Below, in pieces: positions 16,824-25,401 of a DNA stretch of 64,000 nt. Source of the DNA: an uncultured bacterium. GTDB taxonomy: Bacteria > Bacillota > Clostridia > Oscillospirales > Acutalibacteraceae. A program made the translations under genes and the position numbers. Within the stretch, counting starts at the first letter, position 1. Every line of letters starts with the position of its first letter. Under the pieces are notes generated by a model that had not been told where the DNA came from, did not search any database, and saw only the letters and a program-made list of their open reading frames with translations. The DNA is taken from positions 16,802 to 80,801 of the forward strand of contig CAKXIK010000007.1 in assembly GCA_934875675.1 (NCBI GenBank), read 5' to 3'.

Positions 16824-18953
16824 TTGAACCGATTAGAAATTTTGGCGCCCGTGGGAGGACCCGAATCGCTTGCACCGGCGGTGCGATGCGGTGCGGATGC
16901 GGTATACCTGGGCGCCGCTCGTTTTTCGGCACGCGGCTCGGCACAAAATTTTGACCGGGAAGCCCTTGCACAAGCCGTTGCTTATTGCCATGCGCGCGGG
17001 GTAAAGGTATACCTTGCGCTGAACACACTGCTGCGGGACGAGGAGCTTTCCCCGGCGCTGGAGCTTGCGGAATATGCCTGCTCCCTGCCGGTGGATGCCC
17101 TGATTGTGCAGGATCTGGGGCTTTCGCGCGTTCTGGCCCGCTGCGCACCGCAGCTCAAACGCAGTGCCAGCACACAGATGAGTATTCACACGCCGCAGGG
17201 GGCAATGCTTTGTGAGGCGCTCGGATTTGGCAGAGTGGTGCTTTCCCGTGAATGCTCCGCCGATGAAATCAAGGAAATCTCTGCTGCAACTGCCATTGAG
17301 CTGGAGGCATTTGCACATGGTGCGCTGTGCATGTCGGTTTCGGGGCAGTGCTGGTTTTCTGCCGTGCTGGGTTCCCGCAGCGGAAACCGGGGACTCTGCG
17401 CACAGCCTTGCCGTCTGCCGTTTTCGGCGCCCGGCGGAACGGGGCATGATTTAAGTTTAAAAGATCTTTCACTGGTAGGAAGGCTGCGCGAGCTTTGGGA
17501 GCTGGGTGTAACCTCCGCCAAAATTGAGGGAAGAATGAAGCGCCCGGAATACGTTGCAGCCGCAACCTCTGCCTGCTGCAGAAGTGCGGCCGGCGAAGAG
17601 GTTCCCTCCTGGCTTGCAGAGGATTTGCAGGCGGTATTTTCAAGATCGGGATTTACACAGGGTTATTTTGACGGGGTGCGCGGACGCGATATGTTCGGCA
17701 CACGCCGCAAGGAGGATGTGGAAGCAGCTCCGGCGGCACTTAAACAGCTGCACGAGTTGTACCGCGCGGAACGGCCTTCGGTTGCGGTCAAAATTTGTTT
17801 TTCCGCACAAGAGGGGCAGCAAAGCGAGCTGACCCTGCGCGACCGTGAGGGACACACCGTTCTTGTTTCAGGTGCGGCGGCACAGCCCGCGCTGCATGTG
17901 GCGCTTTCGGAGCAGCGCTGTGCAGAACAGCTGCAAAAGCTGGGCGGAACCCCGTTTTTTGCAGAGGAATGTGTTTGCGGGCTGGGTGAAAACATTTCGC
18001 TGCCGGCTTCCGAACTGAACCGGATGCGGCGCGAAGCGGTGGAGCAGCTGATTGCCATGCGTGCCAAAAAAGAGCCGGTTTCGTTCAACCGGGCAACTTG
18101 TGAGCAAATGCTTGCAGAACCGTTTTGCGGCACGGATGTATCATGCAGTACTTCGCCGGAGCATCCGCGGAGAACGGGAGAAACTGCTCCGTTTCGTCTG
18201 CATTTTGCCTCGGCGGAGCAAATTCCGCAGGCAGGAGCGGGATTGGAGGCAGTCAAGCGCGCCGAGATGATTTATCTGCGGGCAGGAACACCGACACCAG
18301 AGCTGGAAACACTGCAAAAGCAGGGGCTGCGGGTGGGGCTGGAACTACCGCGCGCCCTCTTTGGCTGTGAGGAAGCGTTTCGTGCGCAGCTGCAGCGCGC
18401 CAAATCAGTCGGGATTACCGATGTGTGGGCAGGTACCCTCAATGCAGTGGCACTCGCGCAGAAGGAGGGCTTTGCGGTTCATGGCGGCTTTGGCCTGAAT
18501 GTGTTTAATACGCAGAGCATGGAACAGCTTCGGGAGCTTGGCTTGCGGGACACCGAAGCGAGTTTTGAGCTGACACAGGCGCAAACGGCGGCTCTGGGCG
18601 GTGCATTGCCGCGCGGAATGTTGGTTTACGGTCGGCTGCCGCTGATGCTGACACGTTGCTGTCCACTGCAAAACGGGCGGGATTGCGGACATTGTGACAA
18701 AAACGGAGCCCTGACGGACCGCAAGGGGATTACATTCCCCATTCGGTGCTTTGGTGGGGCCAGCGAGGTGCTCAACAGTGTGCCGCTTTTTTTGCTGGAT
18801 CGGCTGCGCGAGGTGCGAAATATTGATTTTGTTTCTATAAGATTTACTGTTGAAAACTCTGTGGAAATTGGGGAAATCTTAACCCAGTTTCCGAAAAACA
18901 GCCGTCCGGAATACGATTTTACGCGCGGACTGGCTGAAAAAGGAGTCATTTAA
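16824..18953 (+). CDS. U32-family protein (RlhA-like, 23S rRNA hydroxylation type)
   Basis: A 709-residue U32 protein. It begins 'NRLEILAPVGGPESLAPAVR', then CGADAVYLGA, the U32 N-terminus, and contains the U32 signature region 'EAFAHGALCMSVSGQCWFSA' followed by GNRGLCAQPCR, plus 'KIEGRMKRPEYVA'. A C-terminal half with CCPL...CGHC-type cysteines follows. The family is annotated as peptidase U32, but its E. coli long member RlhA makes 5-hydroxycytidine in 23S rRNA, so an RNA-modifying role is more likely than proteolysis. A TTG at 16824 after GAAAGGA gives the family-typical start; the ATG at 16794 has no SD. Confidence 0.8.
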   Translation: MNRLEILAPVGGPESLAPAVRCGADAVYLGAARFSARGSAQNFDREALAQAVAYCHARGVKVYLALNTLLRDEELSPALELAEYACSLPVDALIVQDLGLSRVLARCAPQLKRSASTQMSIHTPQGAMLCEALGFGRVVLSRECSADEIKEISAATAIELEAFAHGALCMSVSGQCWFSAVLGSRSGNRGLCAQPCRLPFSAPGGTGHDLSLKDLSLVGRLRELWELGVTSAKIEGRMKRPEYVAAATSACCRSAAGEEVPSWLAEDLQAVFSRSGFTQGYFDGVRGRDMFGTRRKEDVEAAPAALKQLHELYRAERPSVAVKICFSAQEGQQSELTLRDREGHTVLVSGAAAQPALHVALSEQRCAEQLQKLGGTPFFAEECVCGLGENISLPASELNRMRREAVEQLIAMRAKKEPVSFNRATCEQMLAEPFCGTDVSCSTSPEHPRRTGETAPFRLHFASAEQIPQAGAGLEAVKRAEMIYLRAGTPTPELETLQKQGLRVGLELPRALFGCEEAFRAQLQRAKSVGITDVWAGTLNAVALAQKEGFAVHGGFGLNVFNTQSMEQLRELGLRDTEASFELTQAQTAALGGALPRGMLVYGRLPLMLTRCCPLQNGRDCGHCDKNGALTDRKGITFPIRCFGGASEVLNSVPLFLLDRLREVRNIDFVSIRFTVENSVEIGEILTQFPKNSRPEYDFTRGLAEKGVI

Positions 18954-19233
18954 GGGTTTTCCCCAACCAAAATGGGCATAACTCTGTGGAAAATGTGGAA
19001 AACTCAGTTCATTGCCGGAAATTGCGAATTTCATTTGTAAAAACGAATTTTGCAAAATGGCCGGAATTCTTTTTTCGGGGCAAGGAACACACGGTTAAAT
19101 CGTCAGAACTTGTCAATCCTCTGCAAAAACTCCTGTTTTATTTGCGTGCGGAACGGAATTATTTTTTCAAACAAAAAAACATTTTAACCGGTACGGGCAA
19201 AAGCCGCGCATCCAAAGAAAGGGTTGAAGATAT

Positions 19234-20217
19234 ATGGTACAAACCACCACACCAACCACCCCGGTGACGGACTTTTATTTTATCGTAAAAACTGCGGCAA
19301 AAAAAGTTTCCGCCAAGGGCGACACCTATCTGGACATGATTTTTATGAATGCAGAGGGAGAAATGCCCGCCAAGCTGTGGGATTATAAAGAGGGCACGCA
19401 TGATTGGATTGCCGGCGGCATGATTGTGAAAGTGCGCGGAAATGAAGAGCTTTGGAACGACAAAAAGCAATTCCGTATCCAGCGAATCCGCCGTGTTTCC
19501 CCGGAAGATACGGTTGATATGAGTGCATTGGTGCCGTGTGCCCCGTTTGACGGTGCGAAGATGCTGACAGAGCTGGACGCCTTGGTGGACTCATTTTCCG
19601 ACGTATGGCTGCAAAAACTGGTGCGTCACATTCTGGAACCAAAGCGTGTCCGGCTGCTGATTTGTCCGGCGGCAGTCAAACTGCATCATGCCGTCTGCGG
19701 CGGTCTTTTGTATCACACACTTTCCATTGCACGGCTTGCCGAAGGTGTCTGCACGGTCTATCCGTTTTTGAACCGTGACCTGCTGCTCACCGGTGTGCTG
19801 CTGCACGATATTGCCAAGCTTGACGAGCTGCAGGTGGAGGAAACCGGCATTGCCGGCGGCTATACCACCCAGGGCGAGCTGATCGGTCATCTGGTGATGG
19901 GTGCCATGATGGTGCGGGATGCCGCAAAAGAACTGGGGCTGCCGGATGAAACGGCAATTCTGGTGGAGCATATGCTGATTTCTCATCACGGAATTCCGGA
20001 ATACGGCTGTGCCGTGCGTCCGATGGTGCTTGAAGCGGAAGTGCTTTCTACGCTTGACAATCTGGATGCTACCGTCAACCAGATTACAACCTCGCTGGGT
20101 ACGGTGGAACCGGGCGGTTTTGGGCAAAAGCTCTGGTCGCTCGACCAACGAAAGTTCTATCGTCCTACAGGCTATCAGCCCGAAAATATGAATGCAAATG
20201 TTCTGCAGGAAGAATAA
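19234..20217 (+). CDS. yhaM: YhaM-like 3'-5' exoribonuclease (OB-fold plus HD domain)
   Basis: A 327-residue protein. The N-terminal ~95 residues form an OB-fold ('DFYFIVKTAAKKVSAKGDTY'). An HD domain follows with 'KLHHAVCGGLLYHTLSI', 'GVLLHDIAKLDEL' (metal-binding HD) and 'HMLISHHG'. This matches YhaM/CBF1 proteins, which degrade single-stranded RNA (and DNA) from the 3' end. Length agrees with Bacillus YhaM (314). Weak SD (AAAGGG). A further gene starts 18 bases after the stop. Confidence 0.85.
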   Translation: MVQTTTPTTPVTDFYFIVKTAAKKVSAKGDTYLDMIFMNAEGEMPAKLWDYKEGTHDWIAGGMIVKVRGNEELWNDKKQFRIQRIRRVSPEDTVDMSALVPCAPFDGAKMLTELDALVDSFSDVWLQKLVRHILEPKRVRLLICPAAVKLHHAVCGGLLYHTLSIARLAEGVCTVYPFLNRDLLLTGVLLHDIAKLDELQVEETGIAGGYTTQGELIGHLVMGAMMVRDAAKELGLPDETAILVEHMLISHHGIPEYGCAVRPMVLEAEVLSTLDNLDATVNQITTSLGTVEPGGFGQKLWSLDQRKFYRPTGYQPENMNANVLQEE

Positions 20218-20235
20218 ACAGGGAGGATTTTAAAC

Positions 20236-21237
20236 ATGAAAAAAGCACTCCTGATCGGCGGGACCGGAGTGATCAGCCTCTCCGTAACGCGGCGCTTGCT
20301 GCAAAGCAGCGAATGGGATGTAACTGTTTTAAACCGGGGAACGCACCCCGAACTGTTGCCAAAGGGTGCAAAGCTGCTTTGCTGCGATATTGCCGACGAA
20401 GCAGCGGCCGTGCAGGCGCTTTCGGGCCAGTATTATGACTGCGTTGCGCAGTTTATTAATTTTACCCCGGAGCAGGCGCAGCGTGATGTTCGCCTGTTTT
20501 CCGGAAAAACTGCGCAGTACATTTTTATCAGCTCGGCTTCTGCATACCGCAAGCCGATGCCGTCACCGTGGATTACGGAAAGTACCGCGCTGTGCAATCC
20601 GTATTGGCAGTATTCGCGCGACAAAATTGCCTGTGAGCGTATTTTGTTCGATGCATTTGTGCAGTCGGGCTTTCCGGTTACGGTGGTGCGCCCCAGTCAC
20701 ACCTATGACTGCCGCAAGATTCCGGTTCAGCTGCACGGCAAAATCGGCAGCTGGCAGGTGGCGGAACGAATTCGTCAGGGCAAACCGGTTGTGGTGGCAG
20801 GCGACGGTACCTCTCTTTGGACGCTGACACACAGCCGTGATTTTGCAAAAGGCTTTGTTGGCCTGATGGCGAATCCTGCTGCAATCGGAGAAGCGGTGCA
20901 TATCACCTCGGACGAAAGTATTCCGTGGAATGAAATTTACCGTTCGCTCGGCCGTGCGCTGGGTAGAGAACCGATATTCTGCCATGTGGCAAGCGACGCA
21001 ATTATTCGCCGTGATCCCGCACAGGAAGGCCCTTTGCTCGGAGATAAATCCAATTCCGTGCTGTTTGATAACCACAAGCTCAAACGCCTTGTCCCGGGTT
21101 TTTGCGCCGAAACGCGGATTGAATCGGGTCTGCGCGAATCCGTTGAATACGCGCTTGCTCACGCTGAGCTGATGCAGCCCGATCCGGCATTTGATGCATG
21201 GTGCGATCAGGTGATTCGTGAAGAAATGTCTGATTAA
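20236..21237 (+). CDS. NAD-dependent epimerase/dehydratase family protein
   Basis: A 333-residue extended-SDR protein. The nucleotide loop is 'LIGGTGVISLSVTRRLL', less canonical than GxxGxxG, and 'YWQYSRDKIACE' holds the YxxxK active-site pair. 'VVRPSHTYD' and 'TLTHSRDFAKGFVGL' resemble plant CSP41-like and sugar-nucleotide epimerase-related proteins. Substrate not predictable. GGGAGG lies ten bases before the ATG. It follows yhaM by 18 bases, so the two are probably co-transcribed. Confidence 0.75.
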   Translation: MKKALLIGGTGVISLSVTRRLLQSSEWDVTVLNRGTHPELLPKGAKLLCCDIADEAAAVQALSGQYYDCVAQFINFTPEQAQRDVRLFSGKTAQYIFISSASAYRKPMPSPWITESTALCNPYWQYSRDKIACERILFDAFVQSGFPVTVVRPSHTYDCRKIPVQLHGKIGSWQVAERIRQGKPVVVAGDGTSLWTLTHSRDFAKGFVGLMANPAAIGEAVHITSDESIPWNEIYRSLGRALGREPIFCHVASDAIIRRDPAQEGPLLGDKSNSVLFDNHKLKRLVPGFCAETRIESGLRESVEYALAHAELMQPDPAFDAWCDQVIREEMSD

Positions 21238-21270
21238 AAAGTAGTATCACAACGAAAAGTTTTTGCAGAT

Positions 21271-21918
21271 TTATTGCAGAAGCATGATGTGTATCCCCCA
21301 CAAAACCAGCAGGTGAGCGGGGTAAAATGCGTAAAAGAACCAACGAAGGTCTCGTCCGCGTGTTCCGTTATAAAACGCACAGGGAACAAGCGCAAACACC
21401 GAAAAGGTTTGCAGCATTGCTCCGGTGCGCGCCGTGTGCAGAACCGTCAGCAGAGAAAACGAAATTCCCTGCCCTGCCTTTTCTGCGCGCAATACATAAA
21501 ACAACACCACCGTCAGCACCCCATAAGCACCGTAATCACTGCCGCAAAGCTGTGCAAGTGCGGCAAGCGCGGCGGTGCAGAGCACTGCCTGCCACTTTTT
21601 GAGGTTTGTGCAGGCAAAACAGGATGCAACACCTGCCAGCAGCGTAAACATCACATTTTGGGGTGTCCATTCCTTCCAGGAAACAGAAAAAGCCAGACGG
21701 AAGGGAAGCTCCGAGAGCATTGCAAATAAAAAAAGCCGCGCCAGATACCGCGTTTTGTGTCGCGTGTTTGCAGCGCCTTCGGCAGCAAGAAATGCGTAAA
21801 GCGGGAATGAAATCCGACCGATCATTCGAAATATTGCAAGCTGAGGAAAAAACAGCAGTCCCACATGGTCAATCAGCATAGTTGCCGCTGCGATCAGCTT
21901 TAGCCAAAAAGCGCTCAA
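21271..21918 (-). CDS. TraX-family membrane protein
   Basis: A 215-residue integral membrane protein with about six helices. 'LSAFWLKLIAAATMLIDHVG' then 'LLFFPQLAIFRMIGRISFPL' and YAFLAAEG form the conserved TraX N-terminus (PF05857). E. coli TraX N-acetylates F-pilin, but chromosomal Firmicutes homologues have no known substrate and may be acyltransferases. AAGGGGGAAATTCA precedes a TTG at 21918, which gives the family-typical start; the longer open frame upstream passes through the promoter region and is not coding. Confidence 0.8.
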   Translation of the reverse strand: MSAFWLKLIAAATMLIDHVGLLFFPQLAIFRMIGRISFPLYAFLAAEGAANTRHKTRYLARLFLFAMLSELPFRLAFSVSWKEWTPQNVMFTLLAGVASCFACTNLKKWQAVLCTAALAALAQLCGSDYGAYGVLTVVLFYVLRAEKAGQGISFSLLTVLHTARTGAMLQTFSVFALVPCAFYNGTRGRDLRWFFYAFYPAHLLVLWGIHIMLLQ

Positions 21919-22003
21919 TGAATTTCCCCCTTTGATGATACGGATTTTTTGTTGCATGCAGACATGTCGGGTCTCAACTTGTCCGTATGGTTGTATCATG
22001 CTT

Positions 22004-22032
22004 ATCATACCAATTTTTTGCCGAGTGGGCAA
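22004..22032 (-). promoter_or_regulatory. Promoter for the TraX-like gene
   Basis: On the minus strand, TTGCCC (22027-22032) and TATGAT (22004-22009) are 17 bases apart. It is back to back with the plus-strand promoter at 22038. Confidence 0.55.
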
Positions 22033-22037
22033 GGCGA

Positions 22038-22066
22038 TTGACGAGTGGAGCAAAAAGAAGTAGAAT
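22038..22066 (+). promoter_or_regulatory. Promoter for the 22120-24117 gene group
   Basis: TTGACG at 22038 and TAGAAT at 22061 with 17 bases between, 54 bases before the first start. It probably drives the small membrane protein, trmN6 and rsmI. Confidence 0.6.
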
Positions 22067-22119
22067 ACCAACAGAACTGCAAACCAGAAAAATTCCGGTT
22101 TGAAAGGATGATCGTTACC

Positions 22120-22593
22120 ATGACAGAACAAGAGCTTAACCGCATTGACCAGACCGAAGAACCGGCGGCGGAGTCCCCTGCCGAAAAAGCAGCGGAAACA
22201 GGATTGGAAGAAAAACAAACCGAAACAGAAAGCTGCAATCAGGTTCCTGCACCGGAACAGGAAGAGCAAACGACTGCCGGGCTGCCGGAGCAGAAAAAAC
22301 AAAAACCGGCAGGCTTTGGCGCAGTTGCAACCTTCTGGCTGATGGTGCTTTATGATTTCCCGGGAATCGGTTTAATTGCCTCGGCGTTAGCGGGGTTTAT
22401 TTTTGCGAAAACACGTGCGCACCGGTCGCTGGCAAAGGCTTGCTTTGCGCGCGGAGTGATTGTACTGTTAATCGTCGGAATGCTGGTCGGGGGATACTTT
22501 TTCCTGCGCAGCCGATTTGCACTGAGCAATTTTCTGGAGCGGCTTTTGCAGGATGCACTGAATTTTGTGCGCAGCAATCATGATAAGCTGTGA
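22120..22593 (+). CDS. Small two-helix membrane protein with acidic N-terminus
   Basis: A 157-residue protein I do not recognise. The first ~65 residues are Glu/Gln/Pro-rich and probably disordered. Two membrane segments follow ('TFWLMVLYDFPGIGLIASAL' and 'GVIVLLIVGMLVGGYFFL') separated by a basic loop, then an amphipathic tail. The stop codon overlaps the GTG of trmN6 (GTGAG), so translation is probably coupled. Start chosen at 22120 for spacing from GAAAGG; an ATG at 22108 is in frame. Confidence 0.6.
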   Translation: MTEQELNRIDQTEEPAAESPAEKAAETGLEEKQTETESCNQVPAPEQEEQTTAGLPEQKKQKPAGFGAVATFWLMVLYDFPGIGLIASALAGFIFAKTRAHRSLAKACFARGVIVLLIVGMLVGGYFFLRSRFALSNFLERLLQDALNFVRSNHDKL

Positions 22594-23312
22594 GCGGGAA
22601 AACGGAGCGGCGCGAGGATCTCGGCAACGGTATTTTTGTAACGGTGAATTCACTTTTTTCCTTTGGAACAGATGCCTTGCTGCTGGCAGAATTTGCACAG
22701 GAGTGTGCACCGCGCGCAAAACGGGCAGTCGATTTGGGAACCGGTTGCGGCGTAATTCCCCTGCTGTGGGCAAAAAAGTCCTTTCCGGTTGAGATGGATG
22801 CGCTGGAGCTTCAGCCGGAGGGTGCGGCTTTGGCGTGCCGCTCGGTGGAGGAAAACGGGCTTTCCCATCGCATCCGGGTTCAGTGCGCCGATCTGCGCCT
22901 GCCGGTTCTGCCTGCCGGAGTGTTCGACCTGGTGGCGTGCAATCCGCCCTATTTTCCATCCGGAGCAGGTGGTATATCTCCGGTTCCGGAGCGGAATCAT
23001 GCCCGGGCAGAGGATCAACTTGCCCTGACAGAGCTTTGCACGGCAACGGCAAGACTGCTGAAAAACGGCGGGAAATTCTGCCTTTGTCACCGAACAGAGC
23101 GTATGGCGAGCGTAATGTATGCGCTTTGCAGTGCAGGGCTAACCCCCAAAAAGCTGCAGATGGTGCGCACCTCTCCGCTGCGGGAACCAAAGCTCTTTCT
23201 GCTTTGTGCCGTGCGCGGCGGCGGAGAAGGACTTGCAATACTGCCCGAAAAGACAACTTGGAGGAAAGAAAATGCCGGGAACATTGATGGTAGTCGGAAC
23301 ACCGATTGGTAA
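22590..23312 (+). CDS. trmN6: tRNA1(Val) (adenine37-N6)-methyltransferase-type enzyme
   Basis: A 240-residue class I SAM methyltransferase. 'AVDLGTGCGVIPLLWA' is the SAM loop and 'LVACNPPYFPSG' carries the NPPY motif of adenine-N6 or glutamine methyltransferases. 'NGIFVTVNSLFSFGTDALLL' near the N-terminus is typical of TrmN6/YfiC. Product acts on tRNA in the cytoplasm. It overlaps the previous gene by four bases and rsmI by 41 bases, the common Firmicutes arrangement (YabB-YabC in Bacillus). Confidence 0.88.
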   Translation: MSGKTERREDLGNGIFVTVNSLFSFGTDALLLAEFAQECAPRAKRAVDLGTGCGVIPLLWAKKSFPVEMDALELQPEGAALACRSVEENGLSHRIRVQCADLRLPVLPAGVFDLVACNPPYFPSGAGGISPVPERNHARAEDQLALTELCTATARLLKNGGKFCLCHRTERMASVMYALCSAGLTPKKLQMVRTSPLREPKLFLLCAVRGGGEGLAILPEKTTWRKENAGNIDGSRNTDW

Positions 23313-24117
23313 TTTGGGCGATTTGTCGCCCCGAGCACAGCAAGCTTTGGCGGAATGCGATTTTATTGCCGCCGAGGATACGCGCGTCAGTTTGCGGCTG
23401 CTCAATCATTTTGGAATAAAAAAGCCCATGATCAGCTATTTTGAGCACAACAAGCTGGAACGCGGCGATATTATCTGCGCCAGGATTGAAGCGGGAGAAA
23501 ACTGTGCGCTGGTGACGGATGCAGGAATGCCCGCCATCAGTGATCCGGGGGAGCTGCTGGTTGCGCAGTGTGCGGAACGAGGAATTCCGGTGGTTGTGGT
23601 GCCGGGACCCAGTGCCGTGATTTCAGCGTTGGCGGTTTCCGGCCTGCCCACCGGTCGCTTTACGTTTGAGGGATTTCTCTCCACATCCAAAAAAAGCCGC
23701 CGCGAGCATTTGGAGCAGCTGCGCGGTGAGCGGCGCACGATGGTATTTTACGAAGCGCCCCACAAGCTGACAGCAACGTTGCAGGATTTGGAAAAAGTGT
23801 TTGGCGCGTCGCGAAGGATTGCACTGGTGCGCGAGCTGACCAAGCTGCATGAGGAAGCAATCCGCACCACACTCGGCGAGGCATGCCAGCGATTTTCTGC
23901 GGAAGCACCGCGCGGTGAATTTGTTTTGGTGCTGGAGGGGGAAACACAACCCGATGAGCCCGTTTGTGCAACGCCGGAGGATGCGCTGGCGCTTGCTCAA
24001 AAGCTTTGCGAGCAAGGCTTTTCCGCCTCCGAAGCGGCCAAACGTGCAGCAAAGGAAAGCGGTATGCGCAAAGGAGAAATTTATGCGGCACTCGTCTCCG
24101 CCGGACCGTCCAACTGA
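23272..24117 (+). CDS. rsmI: 16S rRNA (cytidine1402-2'-O)-methyltransferase
   Basis: A 281-residue member of the tetrapyrrole methylase fold. 'GTLMVVGTPIGNLGDLSPRA' then 'FIAAEDTRVSLRLLNHFGI' and 'ALVTDAGMPAISDPG' and 'VVVPGPSAVISALAVSGLPT' are the RsmI signatures. It methylates the 2'-OH of C1402 in the ribosomal P site. The ATG at 23272 follows TTGGAGGAAAGAAA and gives the standard start; the frame is open further upstream only because it overlaps trmN6. Confidence 0.93.
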   Translation: MPGTLMVVGTPIGNLGDLSPRAQQALAECDFIAAEDTRVSLRLLNHFGIKKPMISYFEHNKLERGDIICARIEAGENCALVTDAGMPAISDPGELLVAQCAERGIPVVVVPGPSAVISALAVSGLPTGRFTFEGFLSTSKKSRREHLEQLRGERRTMVFYEAPHKLTATLQDLEKVFGASRRIALVRELTKLHEEAIRTTLGEACQRFSAEAPRGEFVLVLEGETQPDEPVCATPEDALALAQKLCEQGFSASEAAKRAAKESGMRKGEIYAALVSAGPSN

Positions 24118-24158
24118 AAAATTTCTGCAAACGCAATCAAGCGCATGGGGGCGTTAAC

Positions 24159-24965
24159 ATGGAACAGGAATTTGAACCGCGATTGGAACCGCTTTTCAGC
24201 ACGGTCAAAGCGATTGATCAGATGTGGGATCGTGATGACATGACATTCTGTGTTTTTCGCAAAAACAGCGATCAGTCAGTTTCCTTTTACCATGCGAATC
24301 TAAAGTACATGCATAATATGAAATTTGTGCAGGGCATGTTTGAACATTCCATTGAAGAGGTTTTCGGTTCCAGAGGCGCTGCCATACTCGGGGATTTTTT
24401 TGAACATGATTTTCAGGAGGGACAAGAGCTTCAATATGTTTATGAGATTCCCTCTAATGAAAAAGTTGTTTTTTGGCAGGTGTCAGTCACTTGCAAAGGG
24501 CAGTATATTGTCTTTTGGGGAAGAAAAATTTCCCTTGCAGCACTGGTAAAAAGCTGTTGTGCCAAGACAGTCGATTTTTCTGATTTTTTGCCCCAAAATT
24601 GCAGCACGCAGTTTTTAATGCGGACAGACAATGGTTACGCTTTATCAGATGGCAGCAAGGCGTCACTCAATGAAGAGAATGCGTGGTTTTTAAATTCATT
24701 TCGTGCAATCAAAAGTTTTCTCGATGCCTGTATGCGTGAGAATGTGCCGATTTGTTACCTTTCGTTTGTGGAACAGGACGGAAAGCGCACGTATCTGTCG
24801 AATCTTCTGATGCCGGTCGTACATCAGGAGGCTAAGATGATGATGGTTCGCATAGAGAAAATTTCTTTGCACAGTTATTTTGAATTGTTGGAGACCCGAG
24901 TGTTTATTTTGTGGGAAAAAATTAAAATGAATCCGGATGGCCGCGCAATTCATATAGAGCATTAA
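24159..24965 (+). CDS. Unrecognised soluble protein with PAS-like features
   Basis: A 268-residue protein I do not recognise. It has no signal peptide or membrane segment. The layout 'CVFRKNSDQSVSFYHANLKY', 'IEEVFGSRGAAILGDFF' and 'VVFWQVSVTCKGQYIVFWG' is reminiscent of a PAS sensor fold. No output domain is visible. It starts 41 bases after rsmI without a clear terminator, so it may be co-transcribed. A related sensor-like protein with a LuxR output lies downstream, so the pair may work together; this is inference. No strong Shine-Dalgarno (GGGGGCG) precedes the ATG. Confidence 0.65.
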   Translation: MEQEFEPRLEPLFSTVKAIDQMWDRDDMTFCVFRKNSDQSVSFYHANLKYMHNMKFVQGMFEHSIEEVFGSRGAAILGDFFEHDFQEGQELQYVYEIPSNEKVVFWQVSVTCKGQYIVFWGRKISLAALVKSCCAKTVDFSDFLPQNCSTQFLMRTDNGYALSDGSKASLNEENAWFLNSFRAIKSFLDACMRENVPICYLSFVEQDGKRTYLSNLLMPVVHQEAKMMMVRIEKISLHSYFELLETRVFILWEKIKMNPDGRAIHIEH

Positions 24966-25004
24966 CGTCAATTCCAAACAATAAAACAGATAAGATAATT
25001 GAAG

Positions 25005-25048
25005 CTTGCGCAGGAGCCTTTACAAACAAGGTTTTTGCTCAAGTTTTT
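25005..25048 (+). terminator. Rho-independent terminator
   Basis: A 16-bp stem with one mismatch (25005-25020 with 25028-25043), loop TACAAAC and a TTTTT tail. It ends the transcript carrying the unrecognised protein at 24159. Confidence 0.8.
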
Positions 25049-25401
25049 CTGTTAATTGCAGGAAAACTTGCAAATAAAACGGTTCTGGTCACAAATGTTG
25101 CATGAAAAACGTGTGTTTGTGTCAAAAAAGCACACCATATTGTGGCAGTTAATAATTTTCTTTATGACATTTTAGCAGAAAACCGTGAAAATAAATCACA
25201 AACCTTAAAACCATATCTTGTGAATTAAATAAAGTTAGGTTATAATAAAAACGTTGTTTTTTAGCGGAAAAATAGCGTTATATCTGGTGCAAGGCTCTTT
25301 TTCGTCAAGTATTCCACAAATACAAGAACTTGTGTTTTAATGTGACATTTATTTTAAGCAACTTTATTGAGGAATTAAAAATAGAAAGTAGGGACGGTTC
25401 C
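25049..25401. other. AT-rich intergenic region with leader
   Basis: About 350 bases holding the promoter at 25218-25246 and an untranslated leader of roughly 150 bases. The frame of the next gene is open from 25330, but without a ribosome-binding site there. Confidence 0.5.
25218..25246 (+). promoter_or_regulatory. Promoter of the LuxR-type regulator
   Basis: TTGTGA at 25218 and perfect TATAAT at 25241, spacer 17. Confidence 0.65.
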